A DNA stretch of 64,000 nt from Onishia taeanensis (GCF_003268885.1 NZ_QLSX01000011.1:62001-126000), one strand, 5' to 3'; positions 7,647-18,262 are shown, counted from the first letter of the stretch. A program made the numbers and translations. The notes: generated from the letters alone by a model not told the origin.

Positions 7647-9319
7647 GCATCACCTCCCTGGGCACCGGCATCGAAACGCGTCTGGATGAAGTGCGCCATG
7701 GCCTGCTGAGAACCGCTGATGTCCGGAAGCTCGGGGCGAATGGTCTTGCCACGCATGTCGGTGAGCCGCGCGATGGAAGTCTTGACGCTATCACGATCGG
7801 TGTCGTAGTAGCCTTCGATCAGGGTCACGGCCTTGTCGAGGCTGGCCCGGTACAGCTCCGGCTCTTCCTTGAGCAGCGCCAGCTGGGCCTGCTCAATCAC
7901 CAGACGCACGTTCTGGCGCAGGTAAGTCTCCTGCTCGGGGGTGATCAAGGCTTCCAGGGCCTGGTCGTGGCGGCGCACCGTGACCAGGTCCTTGAGCTCG
8001 CTGCCAAAGCGCTTCAGCTGCTGCTGCCAGTCGCCGCTGGGCGGCGTCTCGATGCTGCCTTCGGCGGCGATCTCGGCCACGTCCTGCTTGAGGGGCAGGC
8101 TGGCAAGCTGCTCCTGCTGGGCATTGAGCGTCAGATAGAGACCGGTGCGATCGACATCCGGCACCGCATCCAGCTTGGCAAGCTCATCGGCAACGGCTCG
8201 GCGCACCGGCAGCAACGCCGGGTTGTCGGCCTCTTTCAGACGCTTGTCGGCGGTCTCGAGCAGCGCCATGGCGCCGCCCACGTCGCGTTCAAGCTGCAGC
8301 CGCTGATTGGCCAGGCGCAGCAGGTAGGCGACTTCGGCATGCAGCCACTCGCGCTCATCGGTCTGCTGCTGGCTATTGAGCTCATCGAGCACGCGATCCA
8401 GGGTGTCATTGACCTGGCTTCGGTAGTCGGAAAACTCACTCTCGACACTCGCCACGGCGTCATCCACCGAGGCGCGGGCCTGTTCGGCCTCGCTGAGGCG
8501 ACTCTCTAGGGCACTGACTGCCTCACGGTTGGAGTCGACCTGTGCCAGGCGCTGTTGCTGTTGCTCCAGGCGCTGCCAGCCGAACCAGCCAGCGACCACC
8601 ACGCCCACGGCCAACAGAATCACCAGCACCAAGGCAACGGTGCCGATGGTCTGGCGCCCGCCGCCGCCCCTGCCTGAGGCAGCCGTGGCCGAACCACCCT
8701 GACCGGTGCCGCCTGTCCCACCAGCTGTCGACGCAGACGGGGAGGGTGAGGCCTTTGACGTTGATGGCTTGGAAGATGATGGCTTGGAAGATTCTGGCTT
8801 GGAGGCCGCAGCACTCGCCGATGATGTCCCGGTCGAGGCCTTGGCGTCGGCACTCGCGCCGGTGTTCTTGTCACTGGACGTCTTGCTAGTGGACGCCTTG
8901 CTATCCGGGCTCTTGCTCTCAGAGCTCATACTATCGGGGCTTTTAGCCTCTGAACTGTTGCTGCTCTGCGAGCTGCTGCTATCAGAGCTCTTGGCATCCG
9001 CGGCCCCGCTATCGGCGCTCTTGCTGGCGGCCGGATCGCTCGCCTGCTGCGAGGCATCGTCATGCTGAGCTCCGGTGCTCGCGCTATCGCGCGTGTTCGA
9101 GGTACGTCCCTTGCCGCCGCGACGCCCCCGAGGGCGGCCACGTGCGCTCGTCTTGTTCGTCTCGCCCATGCCGGACGCATCCGCTGAGCGGGTATCCGGC
9201 GCATCGGCGGTCGACGACTCGGCGCCCGACGATGAGGTGTCATTCTGAGCAGCGGCGGCCGAGGCGGAAGTGCCCGGCGCCTGCTGCGGTTCGTCCTGAT
9301 CGTGTGATTGCTTGCTCAT
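7643..9319 (-). CDS. hemX: HemX-like membrane protein with expanded Ser-rich N-terminus
   Basis: A 558-residue protein of the HemX family. A single membrane segment lies at about residues 227-248, followed by a coiled coil with a Q/E-rich stretch (about 250-300) and a helical domain (300-558). The first 220 residues are low-complexity Ser/Ala/Asp/Lys with repeated SPDS/SSES-type units and a basic Arg/Gly patch (about residues 59-71, 'ARGRPRGRRGGKG'). E. coli HemX is near 390 residues, so the expansion accounts for the extra length. The family name 'uroporphyrinogen III methyltransferase' is probably misleading, as no SAM-binding domain is visible. ATG at 9319 is 6 nt after the hemD stop. Confidence 0.85.
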   Translation of the reverse strand: MSKQSHDQDEPQQAPGTSASAAAAQNDTSSSGAESSTADAPDTRSADASGMGETNKTSARGRPRGRRGGKGRTSNTRDSASTGAQHDDASQQASDPAASKSADSGAADAKSSDSSSSQSSNSSEAKSPDSMSSESKSPDSKASTSKTSSDKNTGASADAKASTGTSSASAAASKPESSKPSSSKPSTSKASPSPSASTAGGTGGTGQGGSATAASGRGGGGRQTIGTVALVLVILLAVGVVVAGWFGWQRLEQQQQRLAQVDSNREAVSALESRLSEAEQARASVDDAVASVESEFSDYRSQVNDTLDRVLDELNSQQQTDEREWLHAEVAYLLRLANQRLQLERDVGGAMALLETADKRLKEADNPALLPVRRAVADELAKLDAVPDVDRTGLYLTLNAQQEQLASLPLKQDVAEIAAEGSIETPPSGDWQQQLKRFGSELKDLVTVRRHDQALEALITPEQETYLRQNVRLVIEQAQLALLKEEPELYRASLDKAVTLIEGYYDTDRDSVKTSIARLTDMRGKTIRPELPDISGSQQAMAHFIQTRFDAGAQGGDA

Positions 9320-9325
9320 CTGTCG

Positions 9326-10159
9326 CTAGCCCTTTTCAAGATCGTCATGATCGACATCGGCACCGTCCAGGTGGCAGGCCCTGGCGACTTCAGCCGCCAG
9401 AGCGACTGGCGTGGCGCCTGCGGCGACGCGGCAATCCGCGAAGCCCAGGCTGCCTGCCAGTGTAGCCAAGCGCTGACTGGAAACGATTAGCGGTTGGTTC
9501 AACGCTGCCGGTTGGCACCATCCTGCCAGATGTTCGAGGATTTCGCCGCTACTCACCACCAGCGCGGCGTAGTCGCCGGTGGCCAACCGTTGCTGCATGC
9601 TCGCTTCTGGCGTGAGAAGCACGCGCCGGTAGACCGCCAGACGGGTCAGGCGGGCGCCACGCGCCGCCAAGGTGTCGGCCAGCAGAGGACGGCCGCCCTC
9701 GCCGGCCACCACCAGCACCTTCTGCTCATTAAGCACCTGCAGCGAAGGCAACGCCAGCAACGCCTCGCTGGTATCTCCCTGCGCTTGGCGTGTTTCGCCA
9801 GCGTCGTGCCCGATCAAGCCTCGTCCAGAGCTTGGCACACGGACACGAACGCCGAGCCGTTCATGCAGGATAGCGGCGGTGGCGGCACCTACCGCATAAA
9901 AATCCACACCGACCGGTAGCTGTGGCCAGTAGCGATCGAGTGCGTCAACCAGACACTCGGCCGCCAAGGGGCTGACCACTACCACACGCCGGAACTCATC
10001 GACGTTCAGCCAGAGGCTGCGCTGTTCCGGCGTCTCGGGCAGCGCTTCCAGGCGCATCACCTCAAGGGCCTCGGGAGCGGCACCGGTCGCCGCGATAGAG
10101 GCGGCCAGATGCCGTGCCCGCTCACCGGGTCGGGTAATCAGTACCCGCGGCACCGTCAT
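9326..10159 (-). CDS. hemD: Uroporphyrinogen-III synthase
   Basis: A 277-residue cytosolic enzyme that closes and isomerises hydroxymethylbilane to uroporphyrinogen III. The N-terminus (VLITRPGERARHLAASI, residues 5-21) is the family hallmark, and the two-lobed alpha/beta pattern with 'VVVVSPLAAE' and 'ALVVSSGEIL' matches HemD. Sequence is otherwise weakly conserved in this family. The ATG at 10159 lies 2 nt after the hemC stop; a longer in-frame extension upstream would overlap hemC and is rejected. Order hemC-hemD-hemX-hemY supports the call. Confidence 0.9.
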   Translation of the reverse strand: MTVPRVLITRPGERARHLAASIAATGAAPEALEVMRLEALPETPEQRSLWLNVDEFRRVVVVSPLAAECLVDALDRYWPQLPVGVDFYAVGAATAAILHERLGVRVRVPSSGRGLIGHDAGETRQAQGDTSEALLALPSLQVLNEQKVLVVAGEGGRPLLADTLAARGARLTRLAVYRRVLLTPEASMQQRLATGDYAALVVSSGEILEHLAGWCQPAALNQPLIVSSQRLATLAGSLGFADCRVAAGATPVALAAEVARACHLDGADVDHDDLEKG

Positions 10160-10161
10160 GC

Positions 10162-11103
10162 TCAAACGTCGCCGTAGACTCGGGCGAGAATCTCGCCGGC
10201 GCCCTGATCGAGCAGGTCCTCGGCCACACGAATGCCCAGCGCCTCGGGCTCTTCGGCCGAGCCACGCCCCTCGGCACGCAGCACCTCGGTACCCTCCGGA
10301 TTGCCCACCAGGGCACGCAGCCACAGGGTGCGACCGCCGTCCTCGAAGACCGCATGGCCACCGATCGGCACCTGGCAACCGCCCTCGAGGCGCGTGTTCA
10401 TGGCCCGCTCGGCGCGCACCCGGGCCGCGGTATCGGGGTCATCGAGGGCGGCCAGCAGGCGCACCAGGTCGGCATCATCGTTGCGGCACTCGATGCCCAA
10501 GGCGCCCTGGCCACAGGCCGGCAGGCTAATCTCGGGCGGCATATCCTGAGCGATGCGGTCTTCGAGCCCCAGGCGCTTGAGGCCGGAGGTGGCGAGGATG
10601 ATGGCGTCAAAGTCGCCGTTGTCGAGCTTGCGCAGGCGCGTCTGCACGTTGCCGCGCAGGCTCAGCACCTCGAGGTCCGGACGCGCCTCGCGCACCTGCA
10701 GGCCGCGCCGCAGGCTTGAGGTGCCGACTCGAGCGCCCTCGGGCAATTCGGCAAGCGAGGTGTAATGGTTGGACACGAAGGCATCGGTGGGCTCGGCCCC
10801 CTCGAGGATCACCGACAGCCCCAGCCCCTCCGGAAAGTGCATCGGCACGTCCTTCATCGAGTGCACGGCGATGTCGGCGCGGCCGTCGAGCATGGCGTCC
10901 TCGAGCTCCTTGACGAACAGCCCCTTGCCGCCGACCTTGGCCAGCGGCGTGTCGAGAATCTTGTCACCGCGGGTGGACATGGCCACCAGCTCGACCTCGA
11001 GATTGGGATACAGGGCCATCAGGCGGTCGCGCACGTGCTCGGCTTGCCAGAGGGCGAGGAGGCTCTTGCGGGTGGCGATGCGTAAGGATGTCTTGGCAGG
11101 CAC
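10162..11103 (-). CDS. hemC: Porphobilinogen deaminase (hydroxymethylbilane synthase)
   Basis: A 313-residue enzyme joining four porphobilinogens into hydroxymethylbilane. C243 in '[10 protein letters not shown]' is the cofactor attachment residue for dipyrromethane, and D85 in 'HSMKDVP' is the catalytic Asp. Arg-rich substrate-binding stretches (R11-xK, 'TSSLRR') are present. The start is non-ATG: I prefer GTG at 11103 because GGAG lies 6 nt upstream, over a TTG at 11115 that has no ribosome-binding site. It is the first gene of the minus-strand heme operon and is divergent from argH. The 11104-11327 gap contains a CGAGACGCGTCTCG palindrome. Confidence 0.96.
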   Translation of the reverse strand: MPAKTSLRIATRKSLLALWQAEHVRDRLMALYPNLEVELVAMSTRGDKILDTPLAKVGGKGLFVKELEDAMLDGRADIAVHSMKDVPMHFPEGLGLSVILEGAEPTDAFVSNHYTSLAELPEGARVGTSSLRRGLQVREARPDLEVLSLRGNVQTRLRKLDNGDFDAIILATSGLKRLGLEDRIAQDMPPEISLPACGQGALGIECRNDDADLVRLLAALDDPDTAARVRAERAMNTRLEGGCQVPIGGHAVFEDGGRTLWLRALVGNPEGTEVLRAEGRGSAEEPEALGIRVAEDLLDQGAGEILARVYGDV

Positions 11104-11327
11104 AGCGATCTCCAATCGGGGCGAGACGCGTCTCGGGCGGCGCTCGAGACGCTAACGGGGCGAGACGCCCGCGTCGGTCATGACCTCATCATAAAGCACC
11201 CGCGGGGGCAGGAAAAATTCTCTCAGCCCGCCGACTGCCCCCGGCGGGCAGCGTGGCCAGCCTCGCCGACTCTGGTACACTCCGAAGTCATACTCTCATG
11301 CTACTTCACAGCGGGATTGCCAGTCCG

Positions 11328-12731
11328 ATGACGACGTCTACCAATCAGTCCTGGGGCGGTCGCTTCAGCGAGCCCACCGATGCCTTCGTCGAGCGTTTCA
11401 CTGCCTCGGTGGATTTCGACCAGCGCCTCTATCACCACGATATTCGCGGCTCCATCGCCCACGCCACCATGCTCGAGCGGGTCGGCGTGCTGACCGCCGA
11501 CGAGCGCGATGCGATCATCCAGGGCCTCGGTGAGATCGAGCAGGAAATCGCCGAGGGCCGCTTCGCCTGGTCGGTGAAGCTCGAAGACGTGCACATGAAC
11601 CTCGAGGCGCGGCTGACCGAGAAGATCGGCATCACCGGCAAGAAACTGCACACCGGGCGCTCGCGCAACGACCAGATCGCCACCGACATTCGCCTCTACC
11701 TGCGCGATGAGATCGACGCGGTCAGCGCCGAGCTCGGCCGGCTTCGTGAAGGGCTGATCGAACTGGCCGCCGGTGAAGCCGACACCATCATGCCCGGTTT
11801 CACCCACCTGCAGACCGCCCAGCCGGTGACCTTCGGTCATCATCTGCTGGCCTGGCAGGAAATGCTGACCCGCGACCACGAGCGCCTGCTCGACTGCCGC
11901 CGCCGCGTCAACGTGATGCCGCTGGGCGCCGCGGCCCTTGCCGGCACCACCTTCCCCATCGATCGTCACATCACCGCCGAGCTGCTCGGCTTCGACCGGC
12001 CCAGCGAGAACAGCCTGGACTCGGTGAGCGATCGCGACTTCGCCATCGAATTCACGTCCTTCGCCAGCCTGTTGCTGATGCACATGTCGCGCATGAGCGA
12101 GGAACTGGTGCTCTGGACCAGCGCCCAGTTCGACTTCATCGACCTGCCTGACCGCTTCTGCACCGGCTCCTCGATCATGCCGCAGAAAAAGAACCCGGAC
12201 GTGCCCGAGCTGGTGCGCGGCAAGAGCGGACGCGTCTTCGGTCACCTGATGAGCCTGTTGACGCTGATGAAGTCGCAGCCGTTGGCCTACAACAAGGATA
12301 ATCAGGAAGACAAGGAACCGCTATTCGACACCCTCGACACCGTCAAGGGTTGCCTCAAGGCCTTCGCCGACATGGTGCCGGCCATCGAAGCCAAGGCCGA
12401 CAGCATGTATGAAGCGGCGCGCAAGGGCTTCTCCACCGCCACCGACCTCGCCGACTATCTGGTGCGCAAGGGCGTGGCCTTCCGCGACGCCCACGAGATC
12501 GTCGGCCAGTCGGTCGCCTTCGGCCTGAAGGAAGGCAAGGACCTGTCCGAGATGACCCTCGACGAGCTCAAGCAGTTCTCCGACATCATCGGCGAGGATG
12601 TCTTCGAAGTGCTGACCCTGGAAGGCTCGGTGGCCGCCCGCGACCATATCGGCGGCACCGCCCCGGACCAGGTCCGCGCCGCCGCCCAGCGCGCCCGCGA
12701 CGCCCTGGCCACCCTGCGCAGCGAGGGCTGA
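11328..12731 (+). CDS. argH: Argininosuccinate lyase
   Basis: A 467-residue enzyme cleaving argininosuccinate to arginine and fumarate, the last step of arginine synthesis. The fumarase/aspartase signature '[12 protein letters not shown]' contains the flexible-loop catalytic Ser. 'TGRSRNDQ' and '[10 protein letters not shown]' are further family blocks. I placed the start at ATG 11328 ([14 protein letters not shown]); 25 in-frame codons upstream lack conservation. A TACACT box near 11275 could be the -10 of its promoter. It heads a compact plus-strand run continuing into lptM and lysA with only 1-2 bp gaps. Confidence 0.97.
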   Translation: MTTSTNQSWGGRFSEPTDAFVERFTASVDFDQRLYHHDIRGSIAHATMLERVGVLTADERDAIIQGLGEIEQEIAEGRFAWSVKLEDVHMNLEARLTEKIGITGKKLHTGRSRNDQIATDIRLYLRDEIDAVSAELGRLREGLIELAAGEADTIMPGFTHLQTAQPVTFGHHLLAWQEMLTRDHERLLDCRRRVNVMPLGAAALAGTTFPIDRHITAELLGFDRPSENSLDSVSDRDFAIEFTSFASLLLMHMSRMSEELVLWTSAQFDFIDLPDRFCTGSSIMPQKKNPDVPELVRGKSGRVFGHLMSLLTLMKSQPLAYNKDNQEDKEPLFDTLDTVKGCLKAFADMVPAIEAKADSMYEAARKGFSTATDLADYLVRKGVAFRDAHEIVGQSVAFGLKEGKDLSEMTLDELKQFSDIIGEDVFEVLTLEGSVAARDHIGGTAPDQVRAAAQRARDALATLRSEG

Positions 12732-12732
12732 G

Positions 12733-12957
12733 ATGAGAGCTAAGATGCGCGCCCTGACGATGATCGCCCTGGCGGCCCTGCTGCTCGCCGGCTGCGGCCA
12801 GAAAGGGCCGCTGTATATGCCCGCTGACAGCCAAGGCGACAACGCCGCCGTAGTGAACGAGAAAGCGAGCGAGACAGCGAGCGACGATACCAACGACCAG
12901 ACCGGCGAGAGCACGCCGGTCGATGCGGCCCCCGACGCACCCGAAGACGAGAGCTGA
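12733..12957 (+). CDS. lptM: LptM (YifL) small outer-membrane lipoprotein
   Basis: A 74-residue lipoprotein. A short hydrophobic signal (residues 8-19) leads to lipobox LLAGC with 'GCGQKGPLY' immediately after, which is the defining YifL/LptM motif. LptM is known in E. coli to help the LPS translocon LptD/LptE mature its disulfides. The rest is an acidic Ser/Thr/Asp-rich tail with no structure. It starts 1 bp after the argH stop and ends 2 bp before lysA, the position where it occurs in many gammaproteobacteria. Confidence 0.88.
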   Translation: MRAKMRALTMIALAALLLAGCGQKGPLYMPADSQGDNAAVVNEKASETASDDTNDQTGESTPVDAAPDAPEDES

Positions 12958-12959
12958 GC

Positions 12960-14234
12960 ATGGATCATTTCGACTACCGCAACGGCGTGATGCACGCAGA
13001 AGACGTGCCCCTGGCCTCGGTCGCCGAGCGCTTCGGCACGCCCTGCTACGTCTACTCCCGGGCCACCCTGGAGCGGCATTTCCGCGCCTACGACGAGGCG
13101 CTGGGCAGCCACCCACACCTGATCTGCTACGCGGTCAAGGCCAACTCCAACCTCGCCGTGCTCAACGTGCTGGCCCGCCTCGGCGCCGGCTTCGACATCG
13201 TTTCCCGGGGCGAGCTGGAGCGGGTGATGGCCGCCGGCGGCGACCCCGCCAAGGTGGTGTTCTCCGGCGTCGCCAAGCAGGAAGATGAGATGGCCCGGGC
13301 ACTGGAGCTCGGCATCAAGTGCTTCAACGTCGAATCGCTGCCCGAGCTCGAGCGTCTCAACGCCGTCGCCGGGCGGCTCGGCAAGGTGGCGCCGGTGTCG
13401 CTGCGGGTCAATCCCGACGTCGACGCCCGCACCCACCCCTATATCTCCACCGGCCTCAAGGACAACAAATTCGGCATCCCGGTGGACGATGCCTTGGCCG
13501 CCTACGAGCACGCCGCTGCCCTGCCCCATCTCGACGTGGTTGGCATCGACTGCCATATCGGCTCACAGCTCACCGAGCTCGCGCCCTTCCTCGATGCCCT
13601 CGACCGCCTGCTGGCGCTGCTCGAGCGTCTCGAGGAGCGCGGCATCCAGGTCGAGCACCTGGATCTCGGCGGCGGCCTCGGCGTGCCCTACCAAGGCGAG
13701 CGGCCGCCCGAACCCTTCGCCTATGCCACCGCGCTGCTCGAGCGCCTGGCAAGCCACGGCGGCCGTTCACTGACCCTGCTGTTCGAGCCGGGCCGCTCGA
13801 TCGCCGCCAACGCCGGGGTGATGCTGACCCGGGTCGAGTTCCTGAAGCCCGGCGAAACCAAGAACTTCGCCATCGTCGACGCGGCCATGAACGACCTGAT
13901 TCGCCCGGCGCTCTACCAGGCCTGGCAGGCGATTCTGCCGGTCGACACCCGCGAGGCCCGTGAGAGCGCCATTTACGACGTGGTCGGTCCGGTCTGCGAG
14001 ACCGGCGACTTCCTCGGCAAGGAGCGCGAACTGGCGATCGCCCCGGGCGACCTGCTGGCGGTGCGTTCGGCGGGCGCCTATGGCTTCGTGATGGCCTCGA
14101 ACTACAACAGCCGACCGCGCCCCGCCGAGGTGATGGTCGACGGCGAGACGATGCACCTGGTGCGCCGCCGCGAGCGCATCGAGGAACTGTGGACCGGCGA
14201 GGCGCTGCTCCCCGATGGCCAGGAGGCATGCTGA
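12960..14234 (+). CDS. lysA: Diaminopimelate decarboxylase
   Basis: A 424-residue PLP enzyme converting meso-diaminopimelate to lysine. K60 in 'YAVKANSN' is the PLP Schiff-base lysine; 'HIGSQ' (about residues 198-202) and the glycine-rich '[10 protein letters not shown]' bind the phosphate; 'FEPGRSI' is the family block before the second domain. The C-terminal '[17 protein letters not shown]' is typical. The stop TGA shares its last base with the dapF ATG, so translation is probably coupled. Neighbours dapF and argH fit lysine and arginine biosynthesis. Confidence 0.97.
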   Translation: MDHFDYRNGVMHAEDVPLASVAERFGTPCYVYSRATLERHFRAYDEALGSHPHLICYAVKANSNLAVLNVLARLGAGFDIVSRGELERVMAAGGDPAKVVFSGVAKQEDEMARALELGIKCFNVESLPELERLNAVAGRLGKVAPVSLRVNPDVDARTHPYISTGLKDNKFGIPVDDALAAYEHAAALPHLDVVGIDCHIGSQLTELAPFLDALDRLLALLERLEERGIQVEHLDLGGGLGVPYQGERPPEPFAYATALLERLASHGGRSLTLLFEPGRSIAANAGVMLTRVEFLKPGETKNFAIVDAAMNDLIRPALYQAWQAILPVDTREARESAIYDVVGPVCETGDFLGKERELAIAPGDLLAVRSAGAYGFVMASNYNSRPRPAEVMVDGETMHLVRRRERIEELWTGEALLPDGQEAC

Positions 14235-15067
14235 TGCTCCTGCACTTCACCAAGATGCACGGGCTCGGCAACGACTTCATGGTCGTCGACCTGATCACCC
14301 AGCGGGCCCGGCTGCGCGACGAGCAGATTCGCGAACTGTCCGACCGCCACTTCGGCATCGGCTTCGATCAGCTGCTGATCGTCGAGCCGCCGCTGGACCC
14401 GGACATGGACTTTCGCTACCGGATATTCAACGCCGATGGCAGCGAAGTGGAGAATTGCGGCAACGGTGCGCGCTGCTTCGCCCGCTTCGTGCGCGACCAG
14501 CGCCTGACCCACAAGCATGAGATCCACGTCGAAACCCGCGGCGGCCCCCTGACCCTCAAGGTCGAGGACGACGGTCGGGTCAGCGTCGACATGGGCGTGC
14601 CGCGCTTTGCGCCGCAAAGCCTGCCCTTCGAGGCCGACGAGGACCGCCTGCGCCATCGCCTGGAGGTCGACGGCGAAACGCTTGAGATCGGCGTGGCCTC
14701 CCTGGGCAATCCTCATGCGGTACTCACGGTCGAGGACGTCGACACGGCCCCGGTGGCCCGCTTAGGCCCCGCAATCGAAGCACATCCGCGCTTCCCGCGT
14801 CGGGTCAACGTCGGCTTCATGCAGGTGGTGTCGCCCCACGAGATCCGCCTGCGGGTCTTCGAGCGCGGCAGCGGCGAGACCCTGGCCTGCGGCACCGGCG
14901 CCTGCGCGGCGGTGGCCTGCGGCATTCGCCAGGGCCGGCTCGAAAGCCCGGTCACCGTGCACCTGCCCGGCGGCGATCTGACCATCGCCTGGCCGAGCCA
15001 GGATGCGCCTTTGGTGATGACCGGGCCGGTTGTGCGTGTCTTCGACGGGCGGGTCGCGCTAAGCTGA
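14234..15067 (+). CDS. dapF: Diaminopimelate epimerase
   Basis: A 277-residue PLP-independent racemase converting LL- to meso-diaminopimelate, giving the precursor of both lysine and peptidoglycan. The two catalytic cysteines are C75 in 'ENCGNGARC' and C219 in 'LACGTGACA'. The opening '[11 protein letters not shown]' is a family signature. I chose ATG 14234 rather than 14228 because AGGAGG (14221-14226) is 7 nt before it but only 1 nt before the other. It overlaps the lysA stop by one base. Confidence 0.96.
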   Translation: MLLHFTKMHGLGNDFMVVDLITQRARLRDEQIRELSDRHFGIGFDQLLIVEPPLDPDMDFRYRIFNADGSEVENCGNGARCFARFVRDQRLTHKHEIHVETRGGPLTLKVEDDGRVSVDMGVPRFAPQSLPFEADEDRLRHRLEVDGETLEIGVASLGNPHAVLTVEDVDTAPVARLGPAIEAHPRFPRRVNVGFMQVVSPHEIRLRVFERGSGETLACGTGACAAVACGIRQGRLESPVTVHLPGGDLTIAWPSQDAPLVMTGPVVRVFDGRVALS

Positions 15068-15136
15068 TACCGCGCCGCCATTACGATGGGCTGGCAAAAC
15101 GAGCAAGGCGAAACGAGACGACAGAAGGAGTGCCCA

Positions 15137-15874
15137 ATGGCCGGTGCCAAGATCCCCGAGCCGCGCCAGACCCTGGACCCGGAGATGGTCGCTCACTGGT
15201 TGGCGCGCCACCCTGACTTCTTCGAAGGGCGAGAGGGCCTGTTGCAGCAGCTAAAGGTCCCGCATCCCGAGACCCGCGGCGCCACCTCGCTGCTTGAGCG
15301 CCTGGTACACGATCTGCGCGGCCGCGCCGAAACCGCCGAATGGCGCCTCGAGACGCTGCTCGAATCGGCGCGCCACAACGAGGCTCAGTACCGGCGCATC
15401 CGGGAGCTGGTGCTGGCACTGCTTGAGACCGAGAGCAACGACGACCTGGGCCAGGCCCTGGCTCGGGAGCTCAGCGAGCGTTTTCAGACGCCGAGCGTAG
15501 CGCTGTGGTGCCCATCAAGCCTCAGCGACGGTGAGAACACTCCGCCCCAGGCCCCGCGCCAGGTGCTCGACTCGGCCGCTGAGACGCGGTTATCCGCACT
15601 GCTCGACGGCCGAGCCAGCCGCTGCTCGCGGCTATCGGTCACCGACTGGAAACGCCTGCTGCCTCACACCAAGGTTCCCGAAAAGGCAGGCTCCTGCGCC
15701 CTGACCCGCCTGACGCTTGGTGAGCCGCTGGGCTATCTGGTATTGGCGAGCCCCGACCCGGATCACTTCCGTGCCAGCCTCGACACCCTGTTCACCGAAT
15801 ACCTGGGCGAGGTCGTGTCGCGACTGCTGGTCCGTCATGCCCCGCCACCCCATGACACGCCCCGCCATGCCTGA
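15137..15874 (+). CDS. DUF484 family protein
   Basis: A 245-residue soluble protein. The N-terminus holds the DUF484 motif '[19 protein letters not shown]' (about residues 20-38), then a helical coiled segment (about 50-90) and a GAF-like C-terminal domain. Function is unknown; the gene stands between dapF and xerC in many gammaproteobacteria (E. coli yigA position). AGAAGGAG is 6 nt upstream of the ATG. The stop overlaps the beginning of xerC. Confidence 0.88.
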   Translation: MAGAKIPEPRQTLDPEMVAHWLARHPDFFEGREGLLQQLKVPHPETRGATSLLERLVHDLRGRAETAEWRLETLLESARHNEAQYRRIRELVLALLETESNDDLGQALARELSERFQTPSVALWCPSSLSDGENTPPQAPRQVLDSAAETRLSALLDGRASRCSRLSVTDWKRLLPHTKVPEKAGSCALTRLTLGEPLGYLVLASPDPDHFRASLDTLFTEYLGEVVSRLLVRHAPPPHDTPRHA

Positions 15875-16784
15875 GCCCGCCCTCGAGGCGCCGCTGGCGG
15901 CCTTCCTCGAGGCCTTGGCACGCCACGCAAGCCCGGCCACCGTCGATGCCTATCGGCGCGATCTGCTCCGCTTTCGTGCCTACGCCGAGGAGGCATCGCT
16001 TGAATCCTGGTCGCAGCTGGACGCCGCCCTGGTGCGCCGTTTCCTTGGCCAGGAGCGCAGCCGCGGGCTGGCACCGAGGAGCCTGGCCCGGCGCCGTGCG
16101 GCCCTGTCACGGTTCGCCGACGCACTGGTTCACGAGGGCATGCTGACCCATAACCCGGTCTCGCTGACGCCCTCGCCGCGCCAGCCCCAGCACTTGCCGC
16201 GCCCCGTGGACGTCGACCAACTGGCGCACTTCCTGAATACCCCGCATGACGACGACCCGCTGGCACGCCGCGACCAGGCCATGCTGGAGCTTTTCTACTC
16301 CAGCGGCCTGCGCCTGGCCGAGCTGGCGGCGCTGAATCTGACCGATCTCGAATCGATGCGAGTGCGAGTGATCGGCAAGGGCGGCAAGCCCCGCCAAGTG
16401 CCGGTGGGGCGCCGCGCCGCCACTGCGCTGGACGCCTGGATTCAGGCCCGCGGCCAGTGGGCCGGCGCCGGGGAGCCGGCGCTGTTCGTCGGCCAGCGTG
16501 GCGCCAGGCTCGGCCATCGCGCCATTCAGCTGCGCCTGGCGTCCCTTGCCCGGGAGCGCGGCCTCGCCGAGCATCTGCACCCGCACCGGCTGCGCCACTC
16601 CTTCGCCAGCCACCTGCTGGAATCGAGCCAGGATCTGCGCGCGGTGCAGGAGCTGCTCGGCCATGCCCACCTGTCGACGACCCAGGTCTACACAAGGCTC
16701 GACTGGCAGCACCTGGCCGCCAGCTACGATGCCGCCCACCCAAGGGCGCGACGCCGCCCGCCGTCCGACGAGGGAACCCCATGA
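15867..16784 (+). CDS. xerC: Tyrosine recombinase XerC
   Basis: A 305-residue site-specific recombinase that acts with XerD at dif to resolve chromosome dimers. An N-terminal SAM-like DNA-binding domain (residues 10-95) precedes the catalytic domain with the full set R149, K171, H240, R243, H266 and nucleophile Y275 ('STTQVYTRL'). Start at ATG 15867 overlaps the DUF484 stop and gives the usual XerC length; an ATG at 15852 would add five residues. Context between DUF484 and a YigB-like phosphatase is the standard one, arguing that this is the housekeeping enzyme and not a mobile-element integrase. Confidence 0.95.
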   Translation: MPEPALEAPLAAFLEALARHASPATVDAYRRDLLRFRAYAEEASLESWSQLDAALVRRFLGQERSRGLAPRSLARRRAALSRFADALVHEGMLTHNPVSLTPSPRQPQHLPRPVDVDQLAHFLNTPHDDDPLARRDQAMLELFYSSGLRLAELAALNLTDLESMRVRVIGKGGKPRQVPVGRRAATALDAWIQARGQWAGAGEPALFVGQRGARLGHRAIQLRLASLARERGLAEHLHPHRLRHSFASHLLESSQDLRAVQELLGHAHLSTTQVYTRLDWQHLAASYDAAHPRARRRPPSDEGTP

Positions 16785-17536
16785 CACAGGCCCGGCCGCT
16801 GACGGCCCTGACCTTCGATCTCGACGACACCCTTTGGGATAACGGCCAGGTCATGGCCCACACCGAAACCGGCCACTACGCCTGGCTCGACGAGGCCCTG
16901 ACCACCTGGCATGCCCCCCGCCTCGATGCCCTGGGCCGATTCGGCGAGCGTTTCCCGCTCACCGCCTACCAGCAGCGCCGCGGCGAGCTGGCCGCACGCC
17001 ACCCGCTGCGCCGTGGCGACTTCACCTGGATTCGCGAGCAGAGCCTCTATGAGCTGCTGACGGAGTATGGGCTGGCCACCGAGGAGGCACGGCGCTGGGC
17101 CACCGCCGCCATGGACGAGTTCATGACCCTGCGCCATCGCCTGACACCCTATGTCGAAGTCGAGCCCCTACTCACCGCCCTCGGCGCAGACTTTCGACTG
17201 GCCGCCGTCACCAACGGCAACGTCGACCTGACAAGGCTACCGCTGGCGCATCATTTTCCGGTGCGCATTGCCGCCGGCGAGATGCACGCGCCCAAACCCG
17301 ACGCGCGCCCCTTCCTGGCGGCCCTGTCACGCTTGGGGGCGACGCCGTCGCAGGCCATGCATGTGGGAGATTCCTGGGCCGAGGACGTGCTACCGGCCCA
17401 GCGCCTGGGGATGCGCGTGGCGTGGATCGACAAGCGTGACGAGGGGCTACCGTCGCACCTGCCGGGCGTACACCGGCTGCCCCACGTCCGGGAGCTGCCC
17501 GCGCTGCTGGCGAGCCTCGAGCAAGGCGGCCGCTGA
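16781..17536 (+). CDS. HAD-superfamily phosphatase, YigB-like
   Basis: A 251-residue phosphatase of the haloacid dehalogenase superfamily. Motif I '[10 protein letters not shown]' holds nucleophile D13 and general acid D15; motif II is 'AAVTNGN'; motif III/IV is 'KPDARPF' followed by '[19 protein letters not shown]'. In E. coli the equivalent gene after xerC is yigB, whose product dephosphorylates FMN and the riboflavin precursor. The ATG overlaps the xerC stop (ATGA). It is the last gene of the run from argH. Confidence 0.88.
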   Translation: MTQARPLTALTFDLDDTLWDNGQVMAHTETGHYAWLDEALTTWHAPRLDALGRFGERFPLTAYQQRRGELAARHPLRRGDFTWIREQSLYELLTEYGLATEEARRWATAAMDEFMTLRHRLTPYVEVEPLLTALGADFRLAAVTNGNVDLTRLPLAHHFPVRIAAGEMHAPKPDARPFLAALSRLGATPSQAMHVGDSWAEDVLPAQRLGMRVAWIDKRDEGLPSHLPGVHRLPHVRELPALLASLEQGGR

Positions 17537-17805
17537 CGCAGTCGGCGCCACGGCCCGTACCGCAACCGATATCCCGACATGACATGTCGCGTCGCCCCAT
17601 CGGCCCCTCTACTGGGGCGACTGACCGGAACGAAGAGCGCGTGGCTTAAATAGCGAGGAAAGGAAAGCCGGGCAAGACAAGCGGGGTAAGAAAAGCAAGG
17701 CGAACAACGAGTGGTGAAGAAGGCGGGATGAGATGCCAGAACCCTTGTACAAAAGGCGGCGCAGAACCATACTTCTGTACAGGATGTGTATAGGAGGCAT
17801 AACTC

Positions 17806-18213
17806 ATGCGCCCTCGTGACTGCGTCGCCTCGACCAAGGCAGCCCTATTTTCAGCTCTATTTCCCGCCCGATCCCAAGCCCTATCTCCCGCCCTGGCCTT
17901 GGTGCTTGGCTGGGGGCTTACCGATGCATCGTTCAACGTGATGTTCAGCGACAGGCACTACCCGGTGCCGGCGCAAGCGATGGCAGTCGAGCCCACGGTC
18001 GCGGTGAATGGCACGGCCAATATCGCGCCGTCCTTAAAGCCCTGGGGGGCCTGGGAGGGGAAAGGTGCACCGCCCCATCGCACCTGGCCCAAGCATTCTG
18101 AGCGTGAAGCGACCGGTCTGGAAGGCGCCGGCTGCAGCGGTGAGTGCCTTGAGACCCTGCGCCAGCGCCTCCTCGATCATCATCGTCAGGCGGCGCCGGT
18201 CTGGGTTTTCTGA
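17806..18213 (+). CDS. Possible hypothetical protein (weak call)
   Basis: A 135-residue open frame that I do not recognise. AGGAGG lies 8 nt upstream of the ATG, which is the main support. A weakly hydrophobic segment at about residues 12-46 could be a signal or membrane piece. Against it, the early part coincides with a degenerate 12-nt repeat array, composition is unremarkable, and the opposite strand is also open. It may be non-coding sequence or a decayed gene. Confidence 0.3.
   Translation: MRPRDCVASTKAALFSALFPARSQALSPALALVLGWGLTDASFNVMFSDRHYPVPAQAMAVEPTVAVNGTANIAPSLKPWGAWEGKGAPPHRTWPKHSEREATGLEGAGCSGECLETLRQRLLDHHRQAAPVWVF
17841..17900. repeat. Degenerate 12-nt tandem array (5 units)
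   Basis: Five consecutive 12-base units resemble AGCCCTATCTCC, with better conserved units at 17841, 17853 and 17877 and diverged ones at 17865 and 17889. Confidence 0.55.
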
Positions 18214-18262
18214 TCGGCTGAGTCTGCTACATCGCCGACCCGGAAGGGCCAGCCCCGCCTTC

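Larger units (their letters stand above)
17537..18262. other. 726-bp stretch with no confident gene
   Basis: The stretch between the YigB-like gene and engB holds a purine-rich segment (17650-17735), two TGTACA hexamers (near 17747 and 17774), a 12-nt-period array (17841-17900) and one weak open frame with a ribosome-binding site (17806-18213). No tRNA, terminator hairpin with T-run or recognisable protein family was seen. Confidence 0.5.

Noticed and set aside
12321-13556. 411-codon minus-strand open frame opposite argH-lptM-lysA
   Set aside because: Crosses three genuine genes antisense; composition artefact.
15867-16784. XerC-like gene as a mobile-element integrase
   Set aside because: Its place between DUF484 and a YigB-like gene is the standard chromosomal xerC context.
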